A stretch of DNA of 64,000 bases, taken from positions 1,364,001 through 1,428,000 of the forward strand of contig NZ_CP059675.1 in assembly GCF_014069575.1 (NCBI RefSeq), written 5' to 3'. Source of the stretch: Schaalia sp. JY-X169 (GTDB lineage: Bacteria > Actinomycetota > Actinomycetes > Actinomycetales > Actinomycetaceae). Below, one piece after another: positions 8,422 to 16,369 of the stretch. How positions within the stretch are numbered: position 1 is the stretch's first letter; each line of letters starts with the position of its first letter. The translations under genes and the position numbers were made by a program. Under the pieces are notes generated by a model, which ran no database searches, was not told the DNA's origin, and saw nothing but the letters and a program-made list of their open reading frames with translations.

Positions 8422-9399
8422 ATGGGGAATCAATTGCACAACGAAACTGAACAAGGGAAGCCAACCCCAGTCCTCTGGCATCCTGGAAACCGTCTTATCT
8501 CGCCAAGAAACGCCCTGGTGCTTTCCGGAGTATTGCTTGGCATGCTCATCATCGGAAGCATCTGGGATCTGCAGATTTCCCAGGCGCTGTACAACCCGCG
8601 GAATCCGCTTGGCATCTTTGGCGCCGCCTATGGGGAGCTGCCGGCGGGTATGGCCCTGCTTGTCGCGGGAACGCTGCTCATTGTCTTCCGCAGCAGAGAG
8701 CGCCTTGGGGTCCGCGTGGGGCAGGTCGTGGGTGGAGGGCTCCTCTACACAGTCGGTGCAGGGATGGTTCTCTACCTCCCCACGCGCTACCTGTCGTGGC
8801 CGATTCTTGTTGTGGTCCTGACCGGCGTCGTCATTGTGGCCGCCACAAGTTGGGGAGTCGTCGTGCTTGCCCGCGGAGCAAGTCGGCGTCTGGCAATCCG
8901 CGTCGCCCTCGCACTTTTCATCGTCGTCCTAACTGAACTCATATTGATCAACATCATCAAAATCGGCTGGGAACGCCCTCGAATGCGTTTTATCTCTGAG
9001 ACTGACGCGGTTGGGTTCTCTCCCTGGTGGAGTCCGGGAACACCCGAGCGTGACGCACTTGTTGCGGGCGGAGTGGAAGCCGAGGAGTTCAAGTCATTCC
9101 CCTCTGGGCACACCGCAAACGCCACCTTGGCAATCATGGCGACAGCACTCATTCCGTTGCGGGCATCGCTTGAAAAGTGGTCGAACCTCCTCTTCTGGGG
9201 CGGCGCCGTCTGGGGTATCTACGTGGGCTTCTCCCGCATCATCGTGGGCGCGCACTTCGTTTCCGACACCGTCGTCGGATTCACCGTCACGTTTGTCATC
9301 ATCCTTATCGCATACCGACTGATCTTCCCACCGTCGCTAAGCGAAACTGAAAAGTATGGGAACCTCGACCGCGAGCAATCGAAGGGAACACAGCAGTGA
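8422..9399 (+). CDS. PAP2 superfamily membrane phosphatase
   Basis: A 325-residue membrane protein with about six transmembrane helices. The three phosphatase motifs are present: a KX6R motif (KIGWERPR, with Met in place of the usual following Pro), FPSGH in motif 2, and SRIIVGAHFVSD in motif 3 with the catalytic His and Asp. Family members dephosphorylate lipid phosphates such as undecaprenyl or phosphatidylglycerol phosphate at the outer face. The start at 8422 follows the expected N-terminus but lacks a clear Shine-Dalgarno. Its TGA overlaps the GTG of the GH3 gene, so the phosphatase and glycosidases are made together. That pairing is unexplained. Confidence 0.85.
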   Translation: MGNQLHNETEQGKPTPVLWHPGNRLISPRNALVLSGVLLGMLIIGSIWDLQISQALYNPRNPLGIFGAAYGELPAGMALLVAGTLLIVFRSRERLGVRVGQVVGGGLLYTVGAGMVLYLPTRYLSWPILVVVLTGVVIVAATSWGVVVLARGASRRLAIRVALALFIVVLTELILINIIKIGWERPRMRFISETDAVGFSPWWSPGTPERDALVAGGVEAEEFKSFPSGHTANATLAIMATALIPLRASLEKWSNLLFWGGAVWGIYVGFSRIIVGAHFVSDTVVGFTVTFVIILIAYRLIFPPSLSETEKYGNLDREQSKGTQQ

Positions 9400-11813
9400 A
9401 AGACGCACACCGCAAACTGATTGACCAAATGACTCTGGAAGAGAAGGCCTCGCTGATGTCGGGGGCGAACTTCTGGAACTCCAAGGGAATCGACCGTCTC
9501 GGTATTCCCTCCATGATGCTTACTGACGGCCCGCACGGTCTGCGCAAGCAGGGCGGCTCCGCCGACCACCTCGGGTTGAACCAGTCCCTTCCCGCCACTT
9601 GCTTCCCGACTGCCGCAACGCTTGCCAACTCATGGGATCCGCACCTGGGGTATGAGGTTGGGCAGGCTCTTGGCGTTGAAGCGAAGGCCGAGGGCGTCAG
9701 CGTTCTGCTTGGCCCCGGCCTCAACATCAAGCGCAATCCGTTGGCGGGACGCAACTTCGAGTACTTCTCAGAAGATCCTCTTCTGGCTGGCAAAATGGCC
9801 GCCGCACTAATCCGCGGCATCCAGTCCGAGGGCGTTGGGGCCAGCATGAAACACTACGCTGTCAACAGCCAAGAGAAGCACCGCATGAGCATTGACGAGG
9901 TGGTTGATGAGCGGGCTCTGCACGAAACATACCTGGAAGGCTTCAGGATCGCCGTGCAAGAGGGCAACCCGTACACGGTCATGTCCTCTTATAACAAGGT
10001 CAATGGCGACTACACCAATGAGAACCAGCCACTGATGGATATTCTGCGCAACGAGTGGGGATTTGACGGATTGGTGGTGACAGACTGGGGCGGTAACAAC
10101 GACCGCGTGGCTGGTCTGTTAGCGGGCAATGCCCTGGAGATGCCGTCAACCGGCGGGATCACCGATGCGGAGATCGTGGTTGCAGTTCAAGACGGCTCAT
10201 TAGATGAAGCCGTCCTCGACGCCCGAGTCGCGGAAGTCCTGGAGCTGATTGATCGGACAGCCGCGGCGAACCCTGCTCTAGCGGACCTTTCGGACGTGAA
10301 TCCAGATTTTGACGGCCATCACGACCTGGCAGTTCGGGCTGCCGAGGAAGGGGTGGTTCTACTGAAGAACGGCCCCGCGCAAAATCCGACGCTTCCACTC
10401 CGCCGGGGCAGCTGCGTGGCGGTGATTGGTGATTTCGCGGACGACCTGCGTATCCAAGGCGCCGGGTCATCGCGGGTGAATCCAACCCGGACTGAGAGCC
10501 CTCTGGATGCACTCTCTGCCGCTGGCCTTAACGTGGCGGGATTTGCCCAGGGTTTCAAACGCCACGGAGGACGCTCGGATGCGCTCCGTAAGCAGGCGGT
10601 TGAGCTGGCATCCCGAGCCGAAACGACCATTGTTTTCATCGGCCTGGACGAATCTCTCGAGGCCGAAGCCGCTGACCGCCCTCACATGCGGATTCCCCGC
10701 GAGCAACTGCGCCTTCTCCACGACTTGCTGGCTGCGGGACACAAACCGATTGTCATCCTTGTCGGCGGCTCCCCCATGGAGTTGCCGTTTGCCGATCACG
10801 TTGACGCGATCCTCGCGGGCTACCTCCCCGGGCAAGGCGGCGCCAGCGCAATCGCCAACGTGCTTGTCGGGGCCGTCAACCCCAGTGGGAAGTTGGCTGA
10901 AACCTACCCAGTAGTCTACGAGGACGTGCCGTCCGCGCCGACGTACGGGAACACGGAGGCGGCCTCGTACCACGATGAGAGCATCTACATCGGCTACCGC
11001 TACTTCGACAAGGTCGGTGGGCGGGTGCGGTTCCCGTTCGGTCACGGACTTTCATACACCACGTTCGAATACTCGAACTTGCAGGTTGATGCCGAGGGCG
11101 TGTCCGTGACGGTCACCAACACGGGGACCCGCCCCGGCACCGAGGTCGTTCAGGTCTACATCGGCCCTCCCGAGACCACCGATTTCGTTGCACCACAGCA
11201 GCTGGCGGGATTTGCCCGCGTCACGCTCGAGGCCGGGGAGTCGGCCTCGGTGAGGATTGACTTCAGCGAGCACGCCTTCAGTGTCTTTGATGTGAACACG
11301 GGAAAGTGGCGCCAGCGTAAAGGCCGCTACACGGCGCTTGTCGGCGCATCCTCTCGGGACATCCGCCTCGAAGGCACCGTGAACGTGGATGGAGAAGAGT
11401 TCGACCTCAACTACGATCGGGACGTCCTCCCCCGCTATTTCTCGGGTGAAGTCAAAGGCATCGGCACATCCGAGTTCGCACACCTTTTGGGAAGGACTCC
11501 GCCGCCAGAGTTCTGGGATCGGTCGCTGCCGATCACACGCGACTCAATCTTGGCGCAGCTCGTCGGTCGCGGCGGTATCGCCGGTTTGTGTGGCGGCGCC
11601 ATTACGGGCATCGGTTCCATCTTGCACGCGGTCGGCAAGCCCATGCTTGCAAACAACATGAATTTTGCCCTAGACATGCCACTGCGGACCCTCCCCAGGC
11701 TTTCGGGCGGAGCGTTTAGCGAATCGGCCTTGGATGACCTTATCAATGTGCTCAACGGTCGCCTTCCCAAAGGCAACCGGGCTGCAAGCAAAGAAGCTGG
11801 AAAGACAGAGTAA
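9396..11813 (+). CDS. Glycoside hydrolase family 3 beta-glycosidase
   Basis: An 805-residue GH3 enzyme without signal peptide, probably cytoplasmic. Domain order is canonical: TIM-barrel domain (about residues 1-290, with GPGLNIKRNPLAGRNFEYFSEDP and KHYAVNSQE), GH3 C-terminal domain (about 310-530), then a fibronectin III-like domain (about 570-640). The catalytic nucleophile is Asp230 in VVTDWGG. The last 140 residues are an additional tail. Most relatives are beta-glucosidases or beta-xylosidases; specificity cannot be read here. The GTG start overlaps the PAP2 stop and the TAA overlaps the ATG of the next GH3 gene, so translation is coupled throughout. Confidence 0.92.
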   Translation: MKDAHRKLIDQMTLEEKASLMSGANFWNSKGIDRLGIPSMMLTDGPHGLRKQGGSADHLGLNQSLPATCFPTAATLANSWDPHLGYEVGQALGVEAKAEGVSVLLGPGLNIKRNPLAGRNFEYFSEDPLLAGKMAAALIRGIQSEGVGASMKHYAVNSQEKHRMSIDEVVDERALHETYLEGFRIAVQEGNPYTVMSSYNKVNGDYTNENQPLMDILRNEWGFDGLVVTDWGGNNDRVAGLLAGNALEMPSTGGITDAEIVVAVQDGSLDEAVLDARVAEVLELIDRTAAANPALADLSDVNPDFDGHHDLAVRAAEEGVVLLKNGPAQNPTLPLRRGSCVAVIGDFADDLRIQGAGSSRVNPTRTESPLDALSAAGLNVAGFAQGFKRHGGRSDALRKQAVELASRAETTIVFIGLDESLEAEAADRPHMRIPREQLRLLHDLLAAGHKPIVILVGGSPMELPFADHVDAILAGYLPGQGGASAIANVLVGAVNPSGKLAETYPVVYEDVPSAPTYGNTEAASYHDESIYIGYRYFDKVGGRVRFPFGHGLSYTTFEYSNLQVDAEGVSVTVTNTGTRPGTEVVQVYIGPPETTDFVAPQQLAGFARVTLEAGESASVRIDFSEHAFSVFDVNTGKWRQRKGRYTALVGASSRDIRLEGTVNVDGEEFDLNYDRDVLPRYFSGEVKGIGTSEFAHLLGRTPPPEFWDRSLPITRDSILAQLVGRGGIAGLCGGAITGIGSILHAVGKPMLANNMNFALDMPLRTLPRLSGGAFSESALDDLINVLNGRLPKGNRAASKEAGKTE

Positions 11814-14575
11814 TGGCAACACGCAAAGACATTAAGGCAGCCGCGGTCGAAGCAGCTGAACAGAACCGAGAGCAAGCCAAGGCGCGGGTCGAAGAACTTG
11901 CCGCAATGGACCCTGCCACCCGTAAGGCCGCCAAGGCAAGTGACAAGGCAGCCGCCAAGGCGGCAAAGGCCGCTGACAAGGCCGAACGTAAGGCCGCTCG
12001 GGCGAAGATGACCCGCAAGGAACGCCGCGCGGACAGGCGTGAAGCACGGATCCACCGCAAGGTCGCCAACAGGCGTCGGCGCGGCATTGGCTGGGGTGTC
12101 ACAGCCGGGGTGGTCGCCCTCGTCATCATCCTGGCCGTGCCATTTGTCGGTGACCTGTCCCGGCTCTTCCAGATGGACGTGGACTCGGAAACCGCTGCTG
12201 GCGAGGATGCACGCGTGTACGCACAGGCAGTGTCATCCCAGATTGCCGACGAGGGGCTGGTGCTCCTCAAGAATGAGGAAGACCTGCTTCCCCTCGAAGG
12301 CGGAAAAGTCAATGTCTTCGGCTTCGCTTCATACAACCTGCGCTACGGCGGCGGGGGTTCCGGGGGTGCTGACCAGTCCCTCGCAATCACCTTGTTTGAA
12401 GCACTGGAACAGCAGGGTATTGAGTACAACCCTGACCTCGACCAATCCATGATCGACAGTGGCGCGACGGCAGCAGTCAGCAACAATACGGGACTGGTTG
12501 ACGTTGTTTCGTCCATGACTTCCGGGTCCACTGAGGACGAAATTGCCCCAGATTACCTTACGGATGAGGTGATGGCGAACGCGACCTCGTTCTCCACAAC
12601 CGCGCTGGTGGTGTTGGGTAATGACGGTGTGGAAGCACAGGACTTCACCGCGCAACAGCTACGCCTAACGGACAATCAGATCGCCCTACTCGACCGCATC
12701 ACGGCCGACTTCGACGATGTGGTTGTGGTTATCAACTTCGGCAACCAGATGGAGCTGGGCTTCCTAGACGACTACCCGCAGATCAAGAGCGCAATGTGGA
12801 TTGGCACCCCCGGACCCTTCGGTGCCGTATCTCTGGCGAAGGCATTGTCGGGTGAGGTCAACCCATCCGGGCGCCTTTCGAACACCTATGCTTATTCGGT
12901 TGAAAGCGCGCCCTCGACCGTGAACTTCGGCGACTTCAAGTATGACAATGCGAACCGTGGTTTCATCAACTATGAAGAGGGAATCTACGTCGGCTACCGC
13001 TACTACGAAACCGTGTACGAGGGCGATGAGGCCGCATATGCGCAAGCAGTGCAGTTCCCCTTCGGGTTTGGCCTGTCGTATACCGACTTCGACTGGAATG
13101 TTGCCGAACCCGTCATCGATGACGAATCAATCTCGGTCACCGTTCAGGTCACCAATGCGGGCAGCCGCGCTGGCAAAGATGTCGTAGAGGTGTACTACTC
13201 CGCACCCTATATAGAGGGCGGAATAGAGAAGTCCGCGATTGAACTGGGAGGATACGTCAAGACCAGCCTGCTGGACCCTGGCGCAACCGAGACCCTCACC
13301 GTGTCCTTCGCCACCGCTGACATGGCGTCGTGGGGGGATGGGGCATACGTCCTCGACGCCGGAGACTACACACTGCAGGTGAGCCGCGATATCCACAACC
13401 CGGTGCAGACGTTTGATTTCACAATCGATCAAACGAAGACCATAACTGCTGACCCGGTAACGGGAACCGAGCTGTCTAACCAGTTCGACTACGCCGAAGG
13501 TGATATCACCTACCTGTCCCGGGCCGACTGGGAGGGGACGTACCCGAACGCCGACAACCGTAACTACACCGCGAGCGATGAGCTGCTCGCGCAAATGCCC
13601 TCGCTTTCCCAGTCTCTTGCGGACGGGACCGTTGAACCCACTGAGGGAGAAATCCCCACCTATGGCGCGTCGAACGGGCTGCAGCTCAGCGACATGCAGG
13701 GGCTGGACTTCAATGACCCGCAGTGGGATCTGTTCCTAGACCAATTCACGGCGGGTGAGCTGGTTGCCATGACCTCGCAAGGCGCATGGAGAACCGCGGA
13801 GATTCCTCGCTTGGGTATTCCCTCTGCCGTCCTCTTGGATGGGCCTGCTGGCCTGAACTCGTTCTTCACGAAGATGACTGCAGCCGCGTATCCGACCGCA
13901 GTGGTTCTGGCGTCGACGTGGAATGACGCTTTGGCGTACGCCCTCGGCGAGGCCGTTGGGTTGGAAGCCAACGCTTACGGAGTGCAGGGATGGTACGCGC
14001 CCGGCATGAACATTCAGCGCACGGCCATGGGTGGGCGTAACTTCGAGTATTACTCTGAGGACCCGGTCCTGTCAGGCAAGATTGCGGCTGCCACGGTCAT
14101 GGGTGCGCAGGATCAGGGGGTGCTGACATTCATGAAGCACTTCGTCCTCAATGACCAGGAGATCAATGCCCGCAGTGGCGTCAATGTGTTTGTCAGTGAG
14201 CAGGCTCTACGCGAGGTGTACTTGAAGCCCTTCGAGATCACGGTCAAGGAAGGTGGCGCGAACGGTGCGATGTCTTCGTTTATCCACGTTGGGCCGAAGT
14301 GGTCGGGTGGTAACCCTGAACTGCTGCAAAATGTGTTGCGCGACGAATGGGGATTTGAGGGCGTAGTGTCAACAGACGCGGTGCTGGCGGCGTTTATGGA
14401 TCCGGCCCAGGCGGCAATGAATGGCAATGAGCTAATGCTGACGCCGATTCCTAACTCTGCTGCGCGGACCACGTTGCGGGCGCTCAGCGCTGACCCCGTC
14501 GGGATGGGGAACGCGCTGCGGGATCGTGTCCATCAGACGACATACTCTCTGCTGCAGACGGATTTGTTCGAGTAG
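11813..14575 (+). CDS. Membrane-anchored GH3 protein with permuted domain order
   Basis: A 920-residue protein. Residues 1-95 are a highly basic, Ala/Lys-rich helix; residues about 97-118 form one membrane span (VTAGVVALVIILAVPFVG), and the rest should face outside. Domain order is reversed relative to the upstream paralogue: the GH3 C-terminal domain comes first (GLVLLKNEEDLLPL near residue 145), then a fibronectin-like domain, and the TIM barrel last (GMNIQRTAMGGRNFEYYSEDP near residue 725). The nucleophile Asp855 in VSTDAV and the KHF motif are retained, so it may be active. Reversed GH3 enzymes are known in Ruminococcus and Butyrivibrio. It is probably an extracellular glycosidase working with the cytoplasmic GH3. 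Confidence 0.88.
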   Translation: MATRKDIKAAAVEAAEQNREQAKARVEELAAMDPATRKAAKASDKAAAKAAKAADKAERKAARAKMTRKERRADRREARIHRKVANRRRRGIGWGVTAGVVALVIILAVPFVGDLSRLFQMDVDSETAAGEDARVYAQAVSSQIADEGLVLLKNEEDLLPLEGGKVNVFGFASYNLRYGGGGSGGADQSLAITLFEALEQQGIEYNPDLDQSMIDSGATAAVSNNTGLVDVVSSMTSGSTEDEIAPDYLTDEVMANATSFSTTALVVLGNDGVEAQDFTAQQLRLTDNQIALLDRITADFDDVVVVINFGNQMELGFLDDYPQIKSAMWIGTPGPFGAVSLAKALSGEVNPSGRLSNTYAYSVESAPSTVNFGDFKYDNANRGFINYEEGIYVGYRYYETVYEGDEAAYAQAVQFPFGFGLSYTDFDWNVAEPVIDDESISVTVQVTNAGSRAGKDVVEVYYSAPYIEGGIEKSAIELGGYVKTSLLDPGATETLTVSFATADMASWGDGAYVLDAGDYTLQVSRDIHNPVQTFDFTIDQTKTITADPVTGTELSNQFDYAEGDITYLSRADWEGTYPNADNRNYTASDELLAQMPSLSQSLADGTVEPTEGEIPTYGASNGLQLSDMQGLDFNDPQWDLFLDQFTAGELVAMTSQGAWRTAEIPRLGIPSAVLLDGPAGLNSFFTKMTAAAYPTAVVLASTWNDALAYALGEAVGLEANAYGVQGWYAPGMNIQRTAMGGRNFEYYSEDPVLSGKIAAATVMGAQDQGVLTFMKHFVLNDQEINARSGVNVFVSEQALREVYLKPFEITVKEGGANGAMSSFIHVGPKWSGGNPELLQNVLRDEWGFEGVVSTDAVLAAFMDPAQAAMNGNELMLTPIPNSAARTTLRALSADPVGMGNALRDRVHQTTYSLLQTDLFE

Positions 14576-14671
14576 CCCCGCAGTCCCACGGCCCATCTCC
14601 GCGGCCCACGGGACTGCGGCCCCGCCCGACAACCTCGCCCGGCGGCCCGCCCACGGACCCGCGGACCCGCG

Positions 14672-14732
14672 ACCCAACCCACGGCGGCCCGCCACCCAAC
14701 CCACGGCGGCCCGCGACCCAACACACGGACCC
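14672..14732. repeat. 22-bp GC-rich tandem repeat, about 2.7 copies
   Basis: Units begin at 14672, 14694 and 14716; each starts ACCCAAC and carries CACGG, with GGCGGCCCGC in the two complete units. The array follows the end of the permuted GH3 gene and precedes the first 76-bp palindromic element. It is non-coding. Confidence 0.7.
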
Positions 14733-14735
14733 ACG

Positions 14736-14811
14736 AAATGCATACGTGGGGGCGGAATGTGCGTCTGGGGTACCTACCCCAGGGCCACGTTGGTTCCCCG
14801 CGTAAACATTT
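14736..14811 (+). repeat. 76-bp palindromic element, copy A
   Basis: A 76-bp element with imperfect terminal inverted repeats (AAATGCATACGTGGGG at the left end, CCCCGCGTAAACATTT at the right). It also holds an internal perfect hairpin, CTGGGGTA-CC-TACCCCAG at 14765-14782. It matches copy B at 16167-16242 in inverted orientation at about 69 of 76 positions by hand alignment. The form suggests a MITE or REPIN-like element. It lies between the convergent 3' ends of the GH3 and AbiEi-like genes. Confidence 0.8.
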
Positions 14812-14858
14812 GGCGATGGTGCGGTGGTTGCTGGCGCGCTGCATGCGGGCTTGGTCAA

Positions 14859-15953
14859 TCAGTGGAGATAACGCGGATCCACAAGCCGTGCCGGTATCGG
14901 CATCCACAGGGGTCCGCCCAGGGTCTTGGTCTTCACTCCGCGGCGCTCTAAATCCGCCACCAGCATTCGAGCCAGTCCATGGAGGTCACGCAAAGAATCG
15001 AATCCCAAAGCGAGCGAGTCCCAGCCAAGATTGTTGAGGATATGCTCCCGCCGCGTGAACTCACGCGCCATACCTCTATCGAGCGTCAGTTTTTCAACCC
15101 CATCGAACTCGATTCGAAAGGGGAGATTCGGGAAACCGACGTCCATGAAGTAGTTGCGTCCCTGGAAGTGGACTTCAACCTGGGACTGGAACTGCGCGCG
15201 TAAGTCAGTGTTTTCGCGTAGGAGTATGGTGAGAATCCACAGCAGCGCCGCCTCCCCAACGCTTTCAGCGCCGCAGTCGACACCGCGGACCACTGCTCTT
15301 GCCCGCTTGTATCCGCGCTCCTCTCTGAACTGTTGAAGTTCTGTTAGAAGTTCACCCCGTAGGGTTTCAACTCTGGCGAATGACTCATCGAGAAACCGCC
15401 GGTCAAAACACGTCATGTCCCGCATCGCCATGGTAATTCCAACCCAGGCCCGCAGCGGATGTGCAAACCTAGCAAGATCCAATATCGTCTCGGCAAGTGG
15501 CACCGTCGGTATGCCGCGGATCAGCTCGGTCGTGGTTCCGCTCCTCGAAGCCCTATGTGGAATCGTCCTAGCCGGAGGTACCTGGATTCCGCGGACCTGG
15601 ACCTGAGCGAGAGAAGTTCGAACAGAGTTCTTTCCCACACCCACGGGCCAATAGTCAATGTCCGTCGTGTTTCCCCAAGTATCGATGCCGCGCACCGCCA
15701 GGGAAGCATCCATCGTCAGGGCTGCTCCCGAAGCAGCAGCTGTCACAGTGGCCACAGCTCGAGCTTGCGTGACCAACTTCCTCACAACCCAGCGTTCCGC
15801 ACCCTCCGGAACTGCGTTCCCTTCCAGATAACAGCCGCGTCTGAGCTTCACGAGTCCGCGCCTGCGAACCTGGGCAGGGGAAATTCGCGCGTCCCGGGAA
15901 GTGAACTGGAGGTCTTCGAGGCCGATCAGCGGTGTGGTTGAGTTGGTCTTCAT
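14859..15953 (-). CDS. AbiEi/DUF559-like protein (solitary)
   Basis: A 364-residue protein of the type widely annotated in actinobacteria as a lone AbiEi-family antitoxin-domain protein. The N-terminal part (RDARISPAQVRRRGLVKLRRGCYL, residues about 20-45) looks like the winged-helix region of that family. The C-terminal part contains a DUF559/Vsr-like nuclease pattern, YFMDVGFPNLPFRIEFDG near residues 275-292, with Asp and the E-x-D pair. No partner toxin gene is adjacent. The start at 15953 fits the family N-terminus; GAGG lies 12 bases upstream. It is bracketed by inverted copies of the 76-bp element. Whether it cuts DNA is unknown. Confidence 0.65.
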   Translation of the reverse strand: MKTNSTTPLIGLEDLQFTSRDARISPAQVRRRGLVKLRRGCYLEGNAVPEGAERWVVRKLVTQARAVATVTAAASGAALTMDASLAVRGIDTWGNTTDIDYWPVGVGKNSVRTSLAQVQVRGIQVPPARTIPHRASRSGTTTELIRGIPTVPLAETILDLARFAHPLRAWVGITMAMRDMTCFDRRFLDESFARVETLRGELLTELQQFREERGYKRARAVVRGVDCGAESVGEAALLWILTILLRENTDLRAQFQSQVEVHFQGRNYFMDVGFPNLPFRIEFDGVEKLTLDRGMAREFTRREHILNNLGWDSLALGFDSLRDLHGLARMLVADLERRGVKTKTLGGPLWMPIPARLVDPRYLH

Positions 15954-16166
15954 GACACAAGTTAGCCTCGTGTACAGTGCCCTGCGCCAACGGTTTCCCC
16001 GCTTCTGTGGAAAACTGAGCATTCACTGCGCTGGGGACACTGGCCGTCCCCGGAAATGCAACCAGCCCTCCATCTCGACACTCACAGGGTCCTCGAACAC
16101 GCCGCTCGCAGTTCCAAACACACCGCTCGGAGCCGCGAGCTCGGTACCGAGGGCGTCGAGCATGTG

Positions 16167-16242
16167 AAATGTATACGTGGGGAACCAACGTGGCCCTGGG
16201 GTAAGCACCCTAGACGCACATTTCGCCCCCACGTATACATTT
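16167..16242 (-). repeat. 76-bp palindromic element, copy B
   Basis: Inverted partner of copy A. Its termini are perfect inverted repeats of 18 bp when one extra base pair on each side of the 16-bp core is counted twice outwards (TGAAATGTATACGTGGGG, 16165-16182, and its complement ending at 16244). The internal stem seen in copy A is kept here with a G-U type substitution and one mismatch, which hints at a structured RNA. Confidence 0.82.
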
Positions 16243-16258
16243 CAAGGATCGGGGGCAC

Positions 16259-16360
16259 GGGTACGGGCGAGCCGAGGGTACGGGCGAGCCGAGGGTACGG
16301 GCGAGCCGAGGGTACGGCCGGGTCGAGGGTACGGCCGGGTCGAGGGTACGGCCGGGTCGA
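16259..16360. repeat. 17-bp minisatellite, six units
   Basis: Three units of GGGTACGGGCGAGCCGA (16259-16309) are followed by three of GGGTACGGCCGGGTCGA (16310-16360). The array lies just past the metX stop codon. The core GGTACGGGCGAG recurs inside the metX coding sequence at 17274-17285. Confidence 0.88.
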
Positions 16361-16369
16361 GGGTGCGTA

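Larger units (their letters stand above)
15954..16369. other. 416-bp intergenic region carrying repeats
   Basis: The region holds the promoter of the AbiEi-like gene, copy B of the 76-bp element (16167-16242) and the 17-bp minisatellite (16259-16360). I see no gene; the open frames here are by-products of the repeats. Confidence 0.7.

Noticed and set aside
14738-14960. Protein-coding frames across the 76-bp elements
   Set aside because: The frames come from the palindrome and GC-rich flanks, lack ribosome sites and differ between the two copies.
16259-16360. CRISPR array
   Set aside because: Units are contiguous 17-mers without spacers and there are no cas genes nearby.
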